A stretch of 36,063 nt of DNA. It comes from an uncultured Saprospiraceae bacterium (GTDB lineage: Bacteria > Bacteroidota > Bacteroidia > Chitinophagales > Saprospiraceae). The stretch is taken from contig CALAJP010000014.1 in the NCBI GenBank assembly GCA_937922815.1, forward strand, positions 1 through 36,063, in the 5' to 3' direction. Positions 1 to 9,730 of the stretch are shown in pieces. Within the stretch, counting starts at the first letter, position 1, and each line of letters starts with the position of its first letter. The notes beneath the pieces were generated by a model. It was not told the DNA's origin. It did no database searches and saw nothing but the letters and a program-made list of their open reading frames with translations. A program made the translations under genes and the position numbers.

Positions 1-3000
1 TCAGGGAGGAAACGCCCATTACTTTGACCATTCCAACCATTCTTATTCTGGAAATTACTTACCCTAAATACTTCGTTACCATATCTGTTAAAAATAGAAA
101 TAGTATTGATCGGGTAACGCTCTATACCTCGTATTTTGAGTTCATCATTCATTCCATCACCATTAGGCGAAATTGCAGAATACACTACGACAGGATCACA
201 AATAATATGAATATGTATAATGGCAGTATCTGTTATATCTCCTTGTTTTACAACATAAATAATCGAGTCTAAAACATCACATTTTGTTCCACTATGTTCA
301 TATTCTAATTCATTATTTTCGAGAATAGATACGCTACCATAAACAGGCGTTCCTATTATTTCAATATTAGCTAAGTTATTTGAATTTAAGTCATTTTCAA
401 GAGGAAGAAAAATAGTCGATGCACCTGTAACTAAAGTCAAATTATCATCAAAAGCTTTTACCCTTGTAACATCATTAATCATTTTGATAACAGTAGTATC
501 ACAAATACCATCTTCATTACAAAGTTCATAACACAACTCATCTCCTTTATTTAATACGCCCTCTAGTTCGATGCATAAATCATTATCAAGTTGTAATTCA
601 TTAACACTTAAATCATTCCCACAAAGCTTATTAACGATTACATTACTACCTACTTCTGAAGTATCTAAACAGAAAGATACGGTAGCTTCATTTTCAGGCC
701 AAAAAATATCAATGGTATCTTTGGTTGGTGAAACTGTATTGATATACAAATAATTAGTATCGCAAATGGTTTCAAAACAAGTAGCAAATTTAATGCTGTG
801 AATGTCATATGATTCACTTTTGATAAAAATGCAACGCTCTTCTTGATTAACAATTAAAGAATTTTCATCGTTAAGAATTTCTATGTTCTCGTCAAAACAA
901 AATTTAGTTTCTCTTTGAATAACAACCGTAAAAGTATCACTTTCAATAGGTTTAGATTCTATATTAATTTTTCTAAAGTCAGGCTCATAATTATTAGGGT
1001 TTTCTTTTGGGAAATCCATAATTGAATTTAATTTATTGATGGCATTCAAACTTATATTTTCATCTTTCTCTTTTTCATCTTTCTCTTTTTCATCAAATGC
1101 ATCATCTAAACCATCATTATCTGAATCTTTATTAATAGGCGTTTTATTAAAAGCTTCTTCTATATCTAAATACGAATCGCCATCGGAATCCGTATCTAAA
1201 TAATCATAAACAGAATCCTCATCAGTGTCTACAGGAAGATTCCAATTTTGATTATCGTCAAATTCAAATTCATCATCTAAACCGTTTTGGTTTCTATCAA
1301 TACCAAGAGGCATTATGGGTTTTTCGGTAGTAATTTGTGATTCAATCCAATCAACAATTCCGTCATTATCTGAATCTATATCCTTAAAATTGGGAATACC
1401 ATCACCATCTTCATCTATTGAAAATAAAATAGTTACATTAAAATCATCTCTTAAACCGTCTTTGTCTTTATCTTCAAAAATAGAACTTTTATAACCAACT
1501 TCAATAGCATCTAAAATTCCATCATTGTCAGAATCTATATCATATTTATCCAATATACCATCTCCATCTGTGTCTTCTTCTCCTTCTAGGTGGTCGGGAA
1601 TACCATCATTATCATCATCGAGGTCATATTTATCTAAAATACCATCGCCATCTTTATCAGCGTTTTGATTTGAACATTCATTAGTAATTGTATATTGAAT
1701 AGAATCTAAGCAATTACCACTCGAATAAATAAGGGTATAAACTCCTGCTTCAAGTCCTGTTCTATGTTTAGGCTTTTCTGTTGTTTGGCTAAGGTCAACC
1801 CACCTTAAACTTTCATTTGAGATAGGAGTATTTATTAAAATTTCTCCATTTTTAGAACCACAAGACTCGTGAGTTAATTCACTCGAAATTTCATTTTCAT
1901 TCTTGTCAATATTAACCAAAATACTATCTGTTTGATAACATCCGTTTTTAGACGATTCTAAAAAATACATTCCTTCAGAAACAGTATTGATTGTTGCATT
2001 TTTAATTTCAAGTTTTTCTTTATTAGGTGTTGTCCAAGTATATGTGTCAGCATTCCCTTCAACAAACAGTTTTAATGATTCCTCATCACAGTTCAAATAT
2101 AAATAAGACAAAGAAATATCGTTTCGTTGGATTTCTATATCTATATTTTTTTGGATAGAACACCCATTTTCCGTCTGTATTTCTACTAACAATTCTGTAC
2201 CTTCTTGAAGGTTTGACAATTGGATAGGGTTTTCTGTGGAGGGGCTATCCCATTTATCAGAATACCAAGTAATATCTTCTGAACCAAATACTTCTAATGA
2301 CAAAGAAGAACCAATACATAAAACCGTATCAGATGGTAAACTAATATTGGCAGGAAAATCTTCAATTTCAATTTTAAAAGTCGAATCTACTTGGCAACCC
2401 AAAGAATTAGACCAAGAAACCTGAAAAATATGTTCGCCAACAGCAAGTTCATCTTTAATTATCCACTCAACCGCATCATTGGATTTGTCCAAATATTTCC
2501 ATAGCCAATTGCCATTTTCTGTTACTCCTTTTAAAAGAATAGTACTTCCAACACATACTTTTGAAGGATACTCAAAAACAATAGGTTGCGAATCATTAAC
2601 AAGTAGATTTACTTTATTAGTACCTGAATTTAAGTTAATAATTTTATTTTCGGAAGGGCTATAAAATTCATTTTCAACCCATTCATAGTTAGTCGATTTT
2701 TCTCCTAAATCTACAAGAAGATATACATCCGTAAACGCAATATTTGAAAAAGAAAAATCTCCTTGTTTATTGGTAAGCGTAGTTTTTATGGTATCATTAT
2801 TTACATTCATTAAATGAATTGTAATTTCATCAATATCTACATTCGTGTTTGTACAAGTTAAATTTACTTTTCCTTCGATTAAAATTAAATCCTCATCATC
2901 ACAGTTATTAATAATTCGATATTCATAGGTCTTACTACACCCGTCAGAATTGGCTATTATAAATGAATCTGTACCTTGATTCAAATCATTTCTTGATTGT

Positions 3001-6000
3001 AAATTAGAACCATCATTCCAAAGAATAGAAAAACCCTGAGGCATATTGCTTATCGTAATACTTCCTTTATTTTCACAATCTTGATCAACTTTCGATATTA
3101 GAATATCATTAAAAGGATTTTTTTCAATACTAAAAATGGTATCCGAAGATAATTTGCAATTATCATTAATTCCTTCTAAGGTAACTTGAAAGTTAGTTTC
3201 TCCATCAGCGTTTTCAACAATAGGGCTTGGAGAAGTGTATTTTTCACCATTGATGGTCCAATTGTAAGTTTCGAAAACATTGGCATCAATAGAAAACAAG
3301 AGGCTATCACCAATACAATTGTTAGGTTCTAGGTTAATTAAGAAATTTGAACTAAGCTCAGTTATCGTAATTTCTCTAGTGATATTACAATTATTAGAAG
3401 TTGTTACTTCAGCATTATAAGTACCTAGTTGTTCCTTACTTATATTTTCAAGGGTAAAAGAAGAGTCAAAAGAAAAGAAATTATTAGGGCCAGTCCAGAA
3501 AACAGAGGAAGCTCCTATTGTTTCTAGTTTAATATTAGCCCCCAAACACACAGCAGTATCAGGAGTAAATGAAACAGGGGTGGTTTCTAAAACGGTAATT
3601 TCAGTTTGTGTGCTTCCATCACAACCTACAAGAGGGTCTACATATAAGTGTAAAGTGTGTTTACCAACACCTAAATCTTCAGAATTTAAACTTATATTTT
3701 GCTCATTAGATTCAAAACCAAAATCACTTTCCCATTTATATGTAGTTGTTTCTAATCCCCTTGCTGACATTTCTATTATTTCACCAAAACAGAATTCATT
3801 TTTATCAAATGTAATCTTTGGCGTTGCAGATCTGTTTACTTGAACCGTTTTTGTAATGGTACTTGAACAGCCAGCATCCGTTGTAACCTTTACTTCAAAT
3901 TCTCCATTATGAATAAGTTGTGCCGTAGGAATAATTAACTCTTTATCATAAGATACGAAGTCATTAGGCCCTTTCCATTGATAATAATCTCCATTGTCAG
4001 CAACCAGTTTAATCGAATCCTTTTCACAATAAATCGAATCTCCTGAAATCGTTCCGAAATCAGTTTTTTCCTGAATTATAACTTGTACTTTATCAACTAC
4101 TTGGCAACCATTGGCATCTGTTAATAAAACTGTTGCAAAAAAATCATCTACTACTTCGCCAATCGACAATATAGGTGCGTTAGAGTTCGCATTATTAAAA
4201 CTACCTACAGGAGTTGTCCACTGAAAATAATAGGGAGCTTCTCCGTTAATTGGTCTTGCAGACAATAAGGCTGAATTCGTTTGACAAAGTTTAACCGTGT
4301 CTGGAAAAAGCTTAACTGCTAAATCAGAACCATAGATAAAAATGGAAGAATCTTTAGTTGAGTTATTACATTCATCTGTTGCAGTCCAAATATATTTAAT
4401 CGAATCTTTCTTGCCATCGGTTTGGTAAAGTACAGAATCGAATTTTATTTCTACCGTAGAAATATTATCTATTGCAGTAACAGCACTAAAATCAATTTCT
4501 TCAGAACATATCATTTTTCCTTGAGGAATACCTGTTAAAATAGGAGCTTCATTATCTTTAAAACCACCATTTAATTCTGTTGGAAAGTTTTTGATTAAGT
4601 TTTTCAATGCCACTTTGCCTGATAAATCTAAATGATTTCCATTAGCAATATTCAAATTTTGCTGATTAGTAACCACATAACTGGATGGAATTCCAAAGAA
4701 AATATCATAATCTATTAATGGAGAGATTTCAAAAGTATATTTTCCATTAGCATCTGTCAATGTAGAGTCAAAAGTATTCGTGGACTTATTCAGAATTTTA
4801 ATCTTAATATTATCAAATACATCATCACCAACTTTATACAGTCCATCAGCATCACAATCCAAAAAAGCAACTCCATTAATGTTAGAAATACAAGCATTAA
4901 TATCTTTATTTCGATAATCTACATCAATACTATAATTTACATCCGTTTCGTAATCATCATTGATTTCTAAGTGGTTTCCTAATCCGTTTGTCCCAAATGG
5001 GCTATTAATAACCCCATTTTCATCAGCAGAAGAGCCTGTTTTGGCTTCGTAAACATCAAAACACCCATCATTATCAGAGTCTGTATCTAAAGCATCAGGA
5101 AATTCATCGTTATCAGAATTAATAAGAGTTAATTTTACCCCCCCCAACTCCTCATCGTAAGTATCATGCAAGCCATTAGAGTTTTCATCTTTCCAAGGAC
5201 CTTTGGGTATAAAGCCTTCTTTAGTTTGACTTTCAACATTATCTAACACACCATCATTATCAGAATCAAGGTCTAAATAATCTGGTTTTCCGTCTCCATC
5301 TGAATCTTTAGCTACACAAGAATTAGCGTCTATATCAGAAATCACATCACCAACACAAATGTCTAATAACGAATTAGTTCCATTTGAAGTAATTGAAGAA
5401 TAAATTAGATCAATAGAAGTAATTCCTAAATCAGATTCTATCCGAATTACAGAATAATTATCAGGGTTACTATTTCTATCATTTCCAGTACCTGACAAAG
5501 TATTAACACCATTCCACGAATCTGTTGCTCCTAAACTTATCGCAGAATACGAAGCTCCAGAAGCTACAAAAGTACAAGATTCATTAAAATCCATATCCCC
5601 TAAAGCCCATTCCATGTAAGTAACTGGTTTTTCCCAAGTCAAAGTAAGAGTATGCCCGTTATTTGAAAAGTTCAGATAAGTACCAGAATTGTTTTGTGTT
5701 CCTATCCTAATGTTTGAACTACTGGTCCCATTTAAAGTAACTTGTCCAAGAGCTGGATGGTTAAAAACACCACCACCATCTAATGAAGTTCCAATAGTTT
5801 CCCAATCAATTGAATTAGCTCCATTACAATTAGGAAACGTTGTAGAAGAATTATGGCTAATTTCTTTATTTTCACAACCTAATTCTAAAACATCAATTAT
5901 CCCATCATTATCGTCATCTATGTCTATAAAATCTCCAATACCATCCTTATCATTATCAATACAGATATTAATTGCAGAATCTAAGGCATAATTCTCGTAA

Positions 6001-7817
6001 GTGGTACTGAAGTTTATTATACCATTATCAATACTAGTTTCTAAGTTATCAGCATATCCATTGCTACCAACTATTGGCGTTGTGCTATTTTCATACACTA
6101 AACTATCAATAATAGCACCTGCACCTGATTCTGCTAAGTCCGAACAACCATCTCCATCTGAGTCTAAATCTAAATGGTTAGGTATCCCGTCATCATCTGT
6201 GTCTAAGAAATTTGTGCAAACCTCTTTAATACCCATACCTGAAAATACCGACCCATAACCTGCATTGTTTGAAGTTTGTTCCAAGGTAATTGTAGTTATT
6301 GAAGACTTTGCCGTAAAAATAATCTCCTCCTTATGGATTTCAGTTTCGGTGATTTTTATTTCGGTTATAATATTTAGGCTATTTAATAGTTTATTATCGT
6401 CTAAAATTTCTACTCTCCCATATTGAGGAATTGGTCCACTATTATGTCCACCATGATAAAATGTAAAACTATATGTCTTTCCTGGTGTAGTAGTAATTTC
6501 TCTTTGTACTTTACCATCTGTAGAGCCACCATCAATCATATCTCCACCCTTAGTCTGCCAACCATAAGCACCAACAGATACTATATCTACATTTCCTTTT
6601 ACTATTGTCCACCCTCCATAAGTACCGCTTGAAAGTCTACTATAACCTCCACTGATAGTACCTTTTGGTATTGATAAATCTGTAACATTAATAGAAGTAT
6701 CACAATCAATCATCTCGTTTACATCTAATATTCCATCATTATCATCGTCTATGTCTATAAAATCTCCAATACCATCGTTATCGTTATCATTACAAATATT
6801 AGTAGTAGAATCTAATGCATAGGTATCATAAGTGCTACCATAATTCATTAAACCATTATCAGCAATAGTTTCTAAGTTATCAGCATATCCATTGCTACCA
6901 ACTATTGGGGTTAAACTATTTTCATTTACTAAACTATCAATAATAGCACCTGCACCTGATTCTGCTAAGTCCGAACAACCATCTCCATCTGAATCTAAGT
7001 CTAAACGGTTTGGAATGCCATCATTATCAGTGTCTATATCTAAACAAGTATATGAAACTTCTGGGGCTGTACCTGAAGAAGAATAAGGAATATAATCAAA
7101 ATGGGTCATCTCAACACCTAAATCATCACCAACTCCTGGGGCAACATTAAACACAAATTTGACCTCTATATTATTAGTGCTTGGTATTAAAGAGCCGTCT
7201 ATTACTCTTACTCCTGCTTTAGAACCAGCAGTAGCAAATTCTCCTGAATAGACTCCATTTAGGAATAGTTCCAATTTTGCTGAGCTAGGATTTCTATCGT
7301 AATAATGACAACGATCAAACCTATAAAAAACTTCTTTTCCAGGAATAACTGTTATATTATCGTAAAGAACGACTTCATTTACAGCATTATCTCTAGACGT
7401 ACGGTGACACTTACCTATTACGAAAGATTCTATGTCAATCACATTTTCAAAACAATTTTGTTCATCAACGTCTAAAACTCCATCGTTATCATCATCTATA
7501 TCTTCGTCATCATTAATGCCATCATTGTCACTATCTGTAACCAGTATTACATCTGTTTTCAATAAAGGATAATTGTATAGCTCTTTCTTTGAATTGTAGA
7601 ATTTGATTGGATTTTCAAAGGTAGGTTCTTCTAAGCAGCGATTCCTCCAGTGTTGAATACTATTAGCATTGGAATTTGATGCTCTTGAAATGCTAACGTT
7701 TGTATTCAAAGAATCTTTATTAGCAGTATGAGCTGTATTAAAAAAGAAAATTAATGCTATTAGAAGTAAAAATTCTATTGAGGTATGCTTTTTAAAAATA
7801 GAACCTAGCTTATTCAT
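1..7817 (-). CDS. Giant secreted multidomain adhesin with TSP3 repeats and CHU_C-type C-terminus (partial)
   Basis: One uninterrupted minus-strand frame from the ATG at 7817 to the window edge, about 2605 codons, missing only the last few dozen residues. It starts with a signal peptide (residues 1-31: KK, then a Leu/Ile/Phe core ending near AHT). Acidic DxDxDG calcium-binding repeats of thrombospondin-type-3 kind lie near residues 95-118, 250-360, 530-640, 840-960 and in a dense array at 2050-2250. Between them are beta-sandwich segments: a Cna-B/SdrD-B-like domain near 970-1070, an HYR-like domain near 1090-1165, a run of Ig/PKD-like repeats to about 1640, a second Cna-B-like domain near 1640-1730, and a cadherin-like segment near 2440-2530. 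The end matches the gliding-motility-associated C-terminal family (SPNGDG, then FNRYGNEVF, W-N-G), a type B type IX secretion signal. It is expected on the cell surface, in adhesion or gliding. The specific ligand is unknown. Confidence 0.93.
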   Translation of the reverse strand, partial: MNKLGSIFKKHTSIEFLLLIALIFFFNTAHTANKDSLNTNVSISRASNSNANSIQHWRNRCLEEPTFENPIKFYNSKKELYNYPLLKTDVILVTDSDNDGINDDEDIDDDNDGVLDVDEQNCFENVIDIESFVIGKCHRTSRDNAVNEVVLYDNITVIPGKEVFYRFDRCHYYDRNPSSAKLELFLNGVYSGEFATAGSKAGVRVIDGSLIPSTNNIEVKFVFNVAPGVGDDLGVEMTHFDYIPYSSSGTAPEVSYTCLDIDTDNDGIPNRLDLDSDGDGCSDLAESGAGAIIDSLVNENSLTPIVGSNGYADNLETIADNGLMNYGSTYDTYALDSTTNICNDNDNDGIGDFIDIDDDNDGILDVNEMIDCDTSINVTDLSIPKGTISGGYSRLSSGTYGGWTIVKGNVDIVSVGAYGWQTKGGDMIDGGSTDGKVQREITTTPGKTYSFTFYHGGHNSGPIPQYGRVEILDDNKLLNSLNIITEIKITETEIHKEEIIFTAKSSITTITLEQTSNNAGYGSVFSGMGIKEVCTNFLDTDDDGIPNHLDLDSDGDGCSDLAESGAGAIIDSLVYENSTTPIVGSNGYADNLETSIDNGIINFSTTYENYALDSAINICIDNDKDGIGDFIDIDDDNDGIIDVLELGCENKEISHNSSTTFPNCNGANSIDWETIGTSLDGGGVFNHPALGQVTLNGTSSSNIRIGTQNNSGTYLNFSNNGHTLTLTWEKPVTYMEWALGDMDFNESCTFVASGASYSAISLGATDSWNGVNTLSGTGNDRNSNPDNYSVIRIESDLGITSIDLIYSSITSNGTNSLLDICVGDVISDIDANSCVAKDSDGDGKPDYLDLDSDNDGVLDNVESQTKEGFIPKGPWKDENSNGLHDTYDEELGGVKLTLINSDNDEFPDALDTDSDNDGCFDVYEAKTGSSADENGVINSPFGTNGLGNHLEINDDYETDVNYSIDVDYRNKDINACISNINGVAFLDCDADGLYKVGDDVFDNIKIKILNKSTNTFDSTLTDANGKYTFEISPLIDYDIFFGIPSSYVVTNQQNLNIANGNHLDLSGKVALKNLIKNFPTELNGGFKDNEAPILTGIPQGKMICSEEIDFSAVTAIDNISTVEIKFDSVLYQTDGKKDSIKYIWTATDECNNSTKDSSIFIYGSDLAVKLFPDTVKLCQTNSALLSARPINGEAPYYFQWTTPVGSFNNANSNAPILSIGEVVDDFFATVLLTDANGCQVVDKVQVIIQEKTDFGTISGDSIYCEKDSIKLVADNGDYYQWKGPNDFVSYDKELIIPTAQLIHNGEFEVKVTTDAGCSSTITKTVQVNRSATPKITFDKNEFCFGEIIEMSARGLETTTYKWESDFGFESNEQNISLNSEDLGVGKHTLHLYVDPLVGCDGSTQTEITVLETTPVSFTPDTAVCLGANIKLETIGASSVFWTGPNNFFSFDSSFTLENISKEQLGTYNAEVTTSNNCNITREITITELSSNFLINLEPNNCIGDSLLFSIDANVFETYNWTINGEKYTSPSPIVENADGETNFQVTLEGINDNCKLSSDTIFSIEKNPFNDILISKVDQDCENKGSITISNMPQGFSILWNDGSNLQSRNDLNQGTDSFIIANSDGCSKTYEYRIINNCDDEDLILIEGKVNLTCTNTNVDIDEITIHLMNVNNDTIKTTLTNKQGDFSFSNIAFTDVYLLVDLGEKSTNYEWVENEFYSPSENKIINLNSGTNKVNLLVNDSQPIVFEYPSKVCVGSTILLKGVTENGNWLWKYLDKSNDAVEWIIKDELAVGEHIFQVSWSNSLGCQVDSTFKIEIEDFPANISLPSDTVLCIGSSLSLEVFGSEDITWYSDKWDSPSTENPIQLSNLQEGTELLVEIQTENGCSIQKNIDIEIQRNDISLSYLYLNCDEESLKLFVEGNADTYTWTTPNKEKLEIKNATINTVSEGMYFLESSKNGCYQTDSILVNIDKNENEISSELTHESCGSKNGEILINTPISNESLRWVDLSQTTEKPKHRTGLEAGVYTLIYSSGNCLDSIQYTITNECSNQNADKDGDGILDKYDLDDDNDGIPDHLEGEEDTDGDGILDKYDIDSDNDGILDAIEVGYKSSIFEDKDKDGLRDDFNVTILFSIDEDGDGIPNFKDIDSDNDGIVDWIESQITTEKPIMPLGIDRNQNGLDDEFEFDDNQNWNLPVDTDEDSVYDYLDTDSDGDSYLDIEEAFNKTPINKDSDNDGLDDAFDEKEKDEKEKDENISLNAINKLNSIMDFPKENPNNYEPDFRKINIESKPIESDTFTVVIQRETKFCFDENIEILNDENSLIVNQEERCIFIKSESYDIHSIKFATCFETICDTNYLYINTVSPTKDTIDIFWPENEATVSFCLDTSEVGSNVIVNKLCGNDLSVNELQLDNDLCIELEGVLNKGDELCYELCNEDGICDTTVIKMINDVTRVKAFDDNLTLVTGASTIFLPLENDLNSNNLANIEIIGTPVYGSVSILENNELEYEHSGTKCDVLDSIIYVVKQGDITDTAIIHIHIICDPVVVYSAISPNGDGMNDELKIRGIERYPINTISIFNRYGNEVFRVSNFQNKNGWNGQSNGRFLP
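1061..1090 (-). repeat. Two tandem 15-bp units in the giant adhesin
   Basis: The unit catctttctcttttt occurs twice in a row and encodes DEKEK DEKEK, a highly charged linker between the dense TSP3 array and the downstream segment. The unit length keeps the frame, so copy-number change would only lengthen or shorten the linker. Confidence 0.8.
5886..6208 (-). repeat. Internal duplication in the giant adhesin, copy B
   Basis: Second copy of the ~107-residue TSP3-containing module described at 6718-7040. The sequence between the copies encodes a different beta-sandwich domain, so the duplicated unit is the whole ~832 bp module with divergence in its middle. A third, much more diverged relative lies around 4990-5310 (DTDSDNDGCFD...). 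The high DNA identity between A and B suggests recent duplication or gene conversion. Confidence 0.88.
6718..7040 (-). repeat. Internal duplication in the giant adhesin, copy A
   Basis: About 323 bp encoding a ~107-residue module (DTDNDGIP ... DIDDDNDGIL) that recurs at 5886-6208. Many stretches are identical at the DNA level, including about 64 bp starting at actaaactatcaataatagc. Protein differences are few and mostly conservative. The module combines DxDxDG calcium-binding loops with a short linker that contains AESGAGAIIDSLV. The spacing between copies is about 832 bp. Confidence 0.9.
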
Positions 7818-8248
7818 AGAAAATACTCTTTGACGGGTGAAATAGTTCTTAACCTACCGTAACCCAAAAAAGCAAAGGTTTTTTTAATTTACGGTTATGG
7901 GTTTTTAAATTGTATCTTTTACATCTACAATTCTTATTTAAAGCATACTTGCAAGAACAAATACATTGTAATTTTACTTATATACTTTCTATTTCTTTAA
8001 CATTAAGTTTAATGAATTAGTTCCATTTTAGAGGTATGAGAATTCATTATAACTATTTACTTTTAACTCTCAACGAGTTAGGTGTTAGTTTTCAATATGT
8101 TGAATATATGTTATCGCTCTTGTGAAATTTAAATGAGATACAACACATATTTAACATTGAAACAAAAGACTTTCAAAAACAAAAATCCCCATTCAAAAGT
8201 CAATACTTCTGAATGGGGATTTATATTTTTAGCAACCAAAAGGTTGAA
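7818..8248. other. Intergenic region between pdhC and the giant adhesin
   Basis: 431 bp without a gene. It holds the pdhC terminator at 8183-8222 and must hold the leader and promoter of the giant adhesin, since both flanking genes are on the minus strand. I find no TAnnTTTG promoter match on the minus strand here and no tRNA or other recognisable RNA. The rest is AT-rich sequence in which I see nothing. Confidence 0.6.
8183..8222 (-). terminator. Rho-independent terminator of pdhC
   Basis: A perfect 13-bp stem (aaatccccattca / tgaatggggattt) is extended by three more pairs after one mismatch, with a loop of about 7 nt. On the minus strand it is followed by a T-rich tail (TTTTTGTTTTTG). It lies 27 bp past the pdhC stop codon. 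Confidence 0.88.
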
Positions 8249-9550
8249 TTATATCATAAAACGTAGTGGATTTTCCAATGCCGCTTTGATAGAGTTTAAG
8301 AACTGAGCCCCTGTAGCTCCGTCAATAACTCTGTGGTCACAAGAAAGTGTAACTTTCATACGTTTTCCAACTACAATTTCTTCATCTTTAACCACTGGCT
8401 TGCTGATGATACCGCCGATAGCTAAAATACAAGAATCTGGTGGATTAACGATAGCTGTAAATTCTTCGATTCCAAACATTCCTAAATTAGAAATAGTGAA
8501 TGTATTACCCGTCATTTCTGCTGGAGAAAGTTTTTTAGATTTTGCTTTCCCTGCCAACTGTTTAACTTCTGTATTTAATTGACTTAATGTCTTAATATCA
8601 GCCATTTTAATAACTGGTACTAACAAGCCATCTGGAACTGCAACAGCAACACCAATATTTACATCATTGTTTTGACGAATCTTATCTCCTAACCAAGATG
8701 AATTAACAGCAGGATGTTCTCTTAATGCAATTGCACACGCTTTGATAACGATATCGTTGAATGAAATTTTCACTGGTGCAACCTCATTGATTTTCTTACG
8801 CATATCCCAAGCTGCATCCATATCAATCTCTACTGTCAAGTAGAAATGTGGAGCCGTAAACTTACTTTCACCCAATCTTCGAGCAATTGTTTTACGCATT
8901 TGTGTAACTGGAATATCTGTATATCCACCTGAATTATCTCCGTAAGCAAAAGCAGCCACATTAGGAGCTTCTTGTTTTGGAGCAGCAGGTGCTGTTGTAG
9001 TCGCAGGTTGAGCAATAGGAGCAGCAGGTGCTACAGGAGCAGCTGGAGCTGGGTTGCTTATTGCAGACTCAATATCTTTCTTTACTATTCTACCATTATC
9101 GCCCGTTCCCGAAAGGGTACTCAAATCAATTCCAGCTTCCTTAGCCATAGATTTAGCTAATGGAGAAGCTTTTATTTTAGAATCAACTACAGGAGTAGGC
9201 TCAGCAGTTGGCGTTGCCGTTGTTTCTGTTGCAGGAGCTTCTTCTTTTTTAGGTTCTTCGGTAGCACCACCTTCAGCAGCAGCGTATTCAGCTAAAGCAG
9301 CTTTCCAATCTTCGCCTTCTTCACCAACAACAACTAAGGCACCACCGATAGGAACTGCACCTTCTTTGATAGCAATATGTAAAATTGTTCCTTCAAATTC
9401 GGAATCCAATTCCATAGTTGCTTTGTCCGTCTCCACTTCTGCTAATAAATCACCAACCTCAACGGTATCACCCTCTGCTTTTAACCAGCCAACAATCACC
9501 CCTTCTTCCATTGTGTCACTCATCCGAGGCATAACTTGTACTTCAGCCAT
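8249..9550 (-). CDS. pdhC: Pyruvate dehydrogenase complex E2, dihydrolipoamide acetyltransferase
   Basis: 433 residues with the full E2 layout. A single lipoyl domain occupies residues 1-78 with the lipoylated lysine in ETDKATMEL (K43). An Ala/Pro/Glu-rich hinge follows, then the E1/E3-binding domain (about 127-163, ASPLAKSMAKEAGIDL and GTGDNGRIVKKDI), a second Ala/Pro linker (165-200), and the acyltransferase core (about 212-433). The core carries the catalytic DHRVIDG motif (H406, D410). It transfers acetyl groups from E1 to CoA in the cytosolic complex that makes acetyl-CoA. Pyruvate dehydrogenase is favoured over the 2-oxoglutarate enzyme by the N-terminus (MPRMSDTMEEG), typical of pyruvate-type E2. 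E1 and E3 genes are not adjacent. The ATG at 9550 starts the lipoyl domain directly. Confidence 0.95.
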   Translation of the reverse strand: MAEVQVMPRMSDTMEEGVIVGWLKAEGDTVEVGDLLAEVETDKATMELDSEFEGTILHIAIKEGAVPIGGALVVVGEEGEDWKAALAEYAAAEGGATEEPKKEEAPATETTATPTAEPTPVVDSKIKASPLAKSMAKEAGIDLSTLSGTGDNGRIVKKDIESAISNPAPAAPVAPAAPIAQPATTTAPAAPKQEAPNVAAFAYGDNSGGYTDIPVTQMRKTIARRLGESKFTAPHFYLTVEIDMDAAWDMRKKINEVAPVKISFNDIVIKACAIALREHPAVNSSWLGDKIRQNNDVNIGVAVAVPDGLLVPVIKMADIKTLSQLNTEVKQLAGKAKSKKLSPAEMTGNTFTISNLGMFGIEEFTAIVNPPDSCILAIGGIISKPVVKDEEIVVGKRMKVTLSCDHRVIDGATGAQFLNSIKAALENPLRFMI

Positions 9551-9730
9551 AATATTTTAAATTATAATGATTTAATTATTTACAAAAATTCTCTTCATAA
9601 AACACTAAATATTAAAACTATGTTTAAAAAGAGCGTCGATATTTCGATTTTCTACAAAAAAACGAATTTTAATTCAAAAAAATACGGTTCGATGGTATTT
9701 TTTAGTAATGAAAGGCTCATTTTTTAAAAA

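Noticed and set aside
5689-7086. Several plus-strand ORFs of 60-100 codons in the left region
   Set aside because: All lie opposite the giant adhesin frame, and the repeated ones only reflect its internal duplication.
9054-9560. 168-codon plus-strand ORF opposite pdhC
   Set aside because: Ser/Ala/Thr-rich antisense of the Ala/Pro/Glu-rich hinge of E2; no ribosome site or domain.
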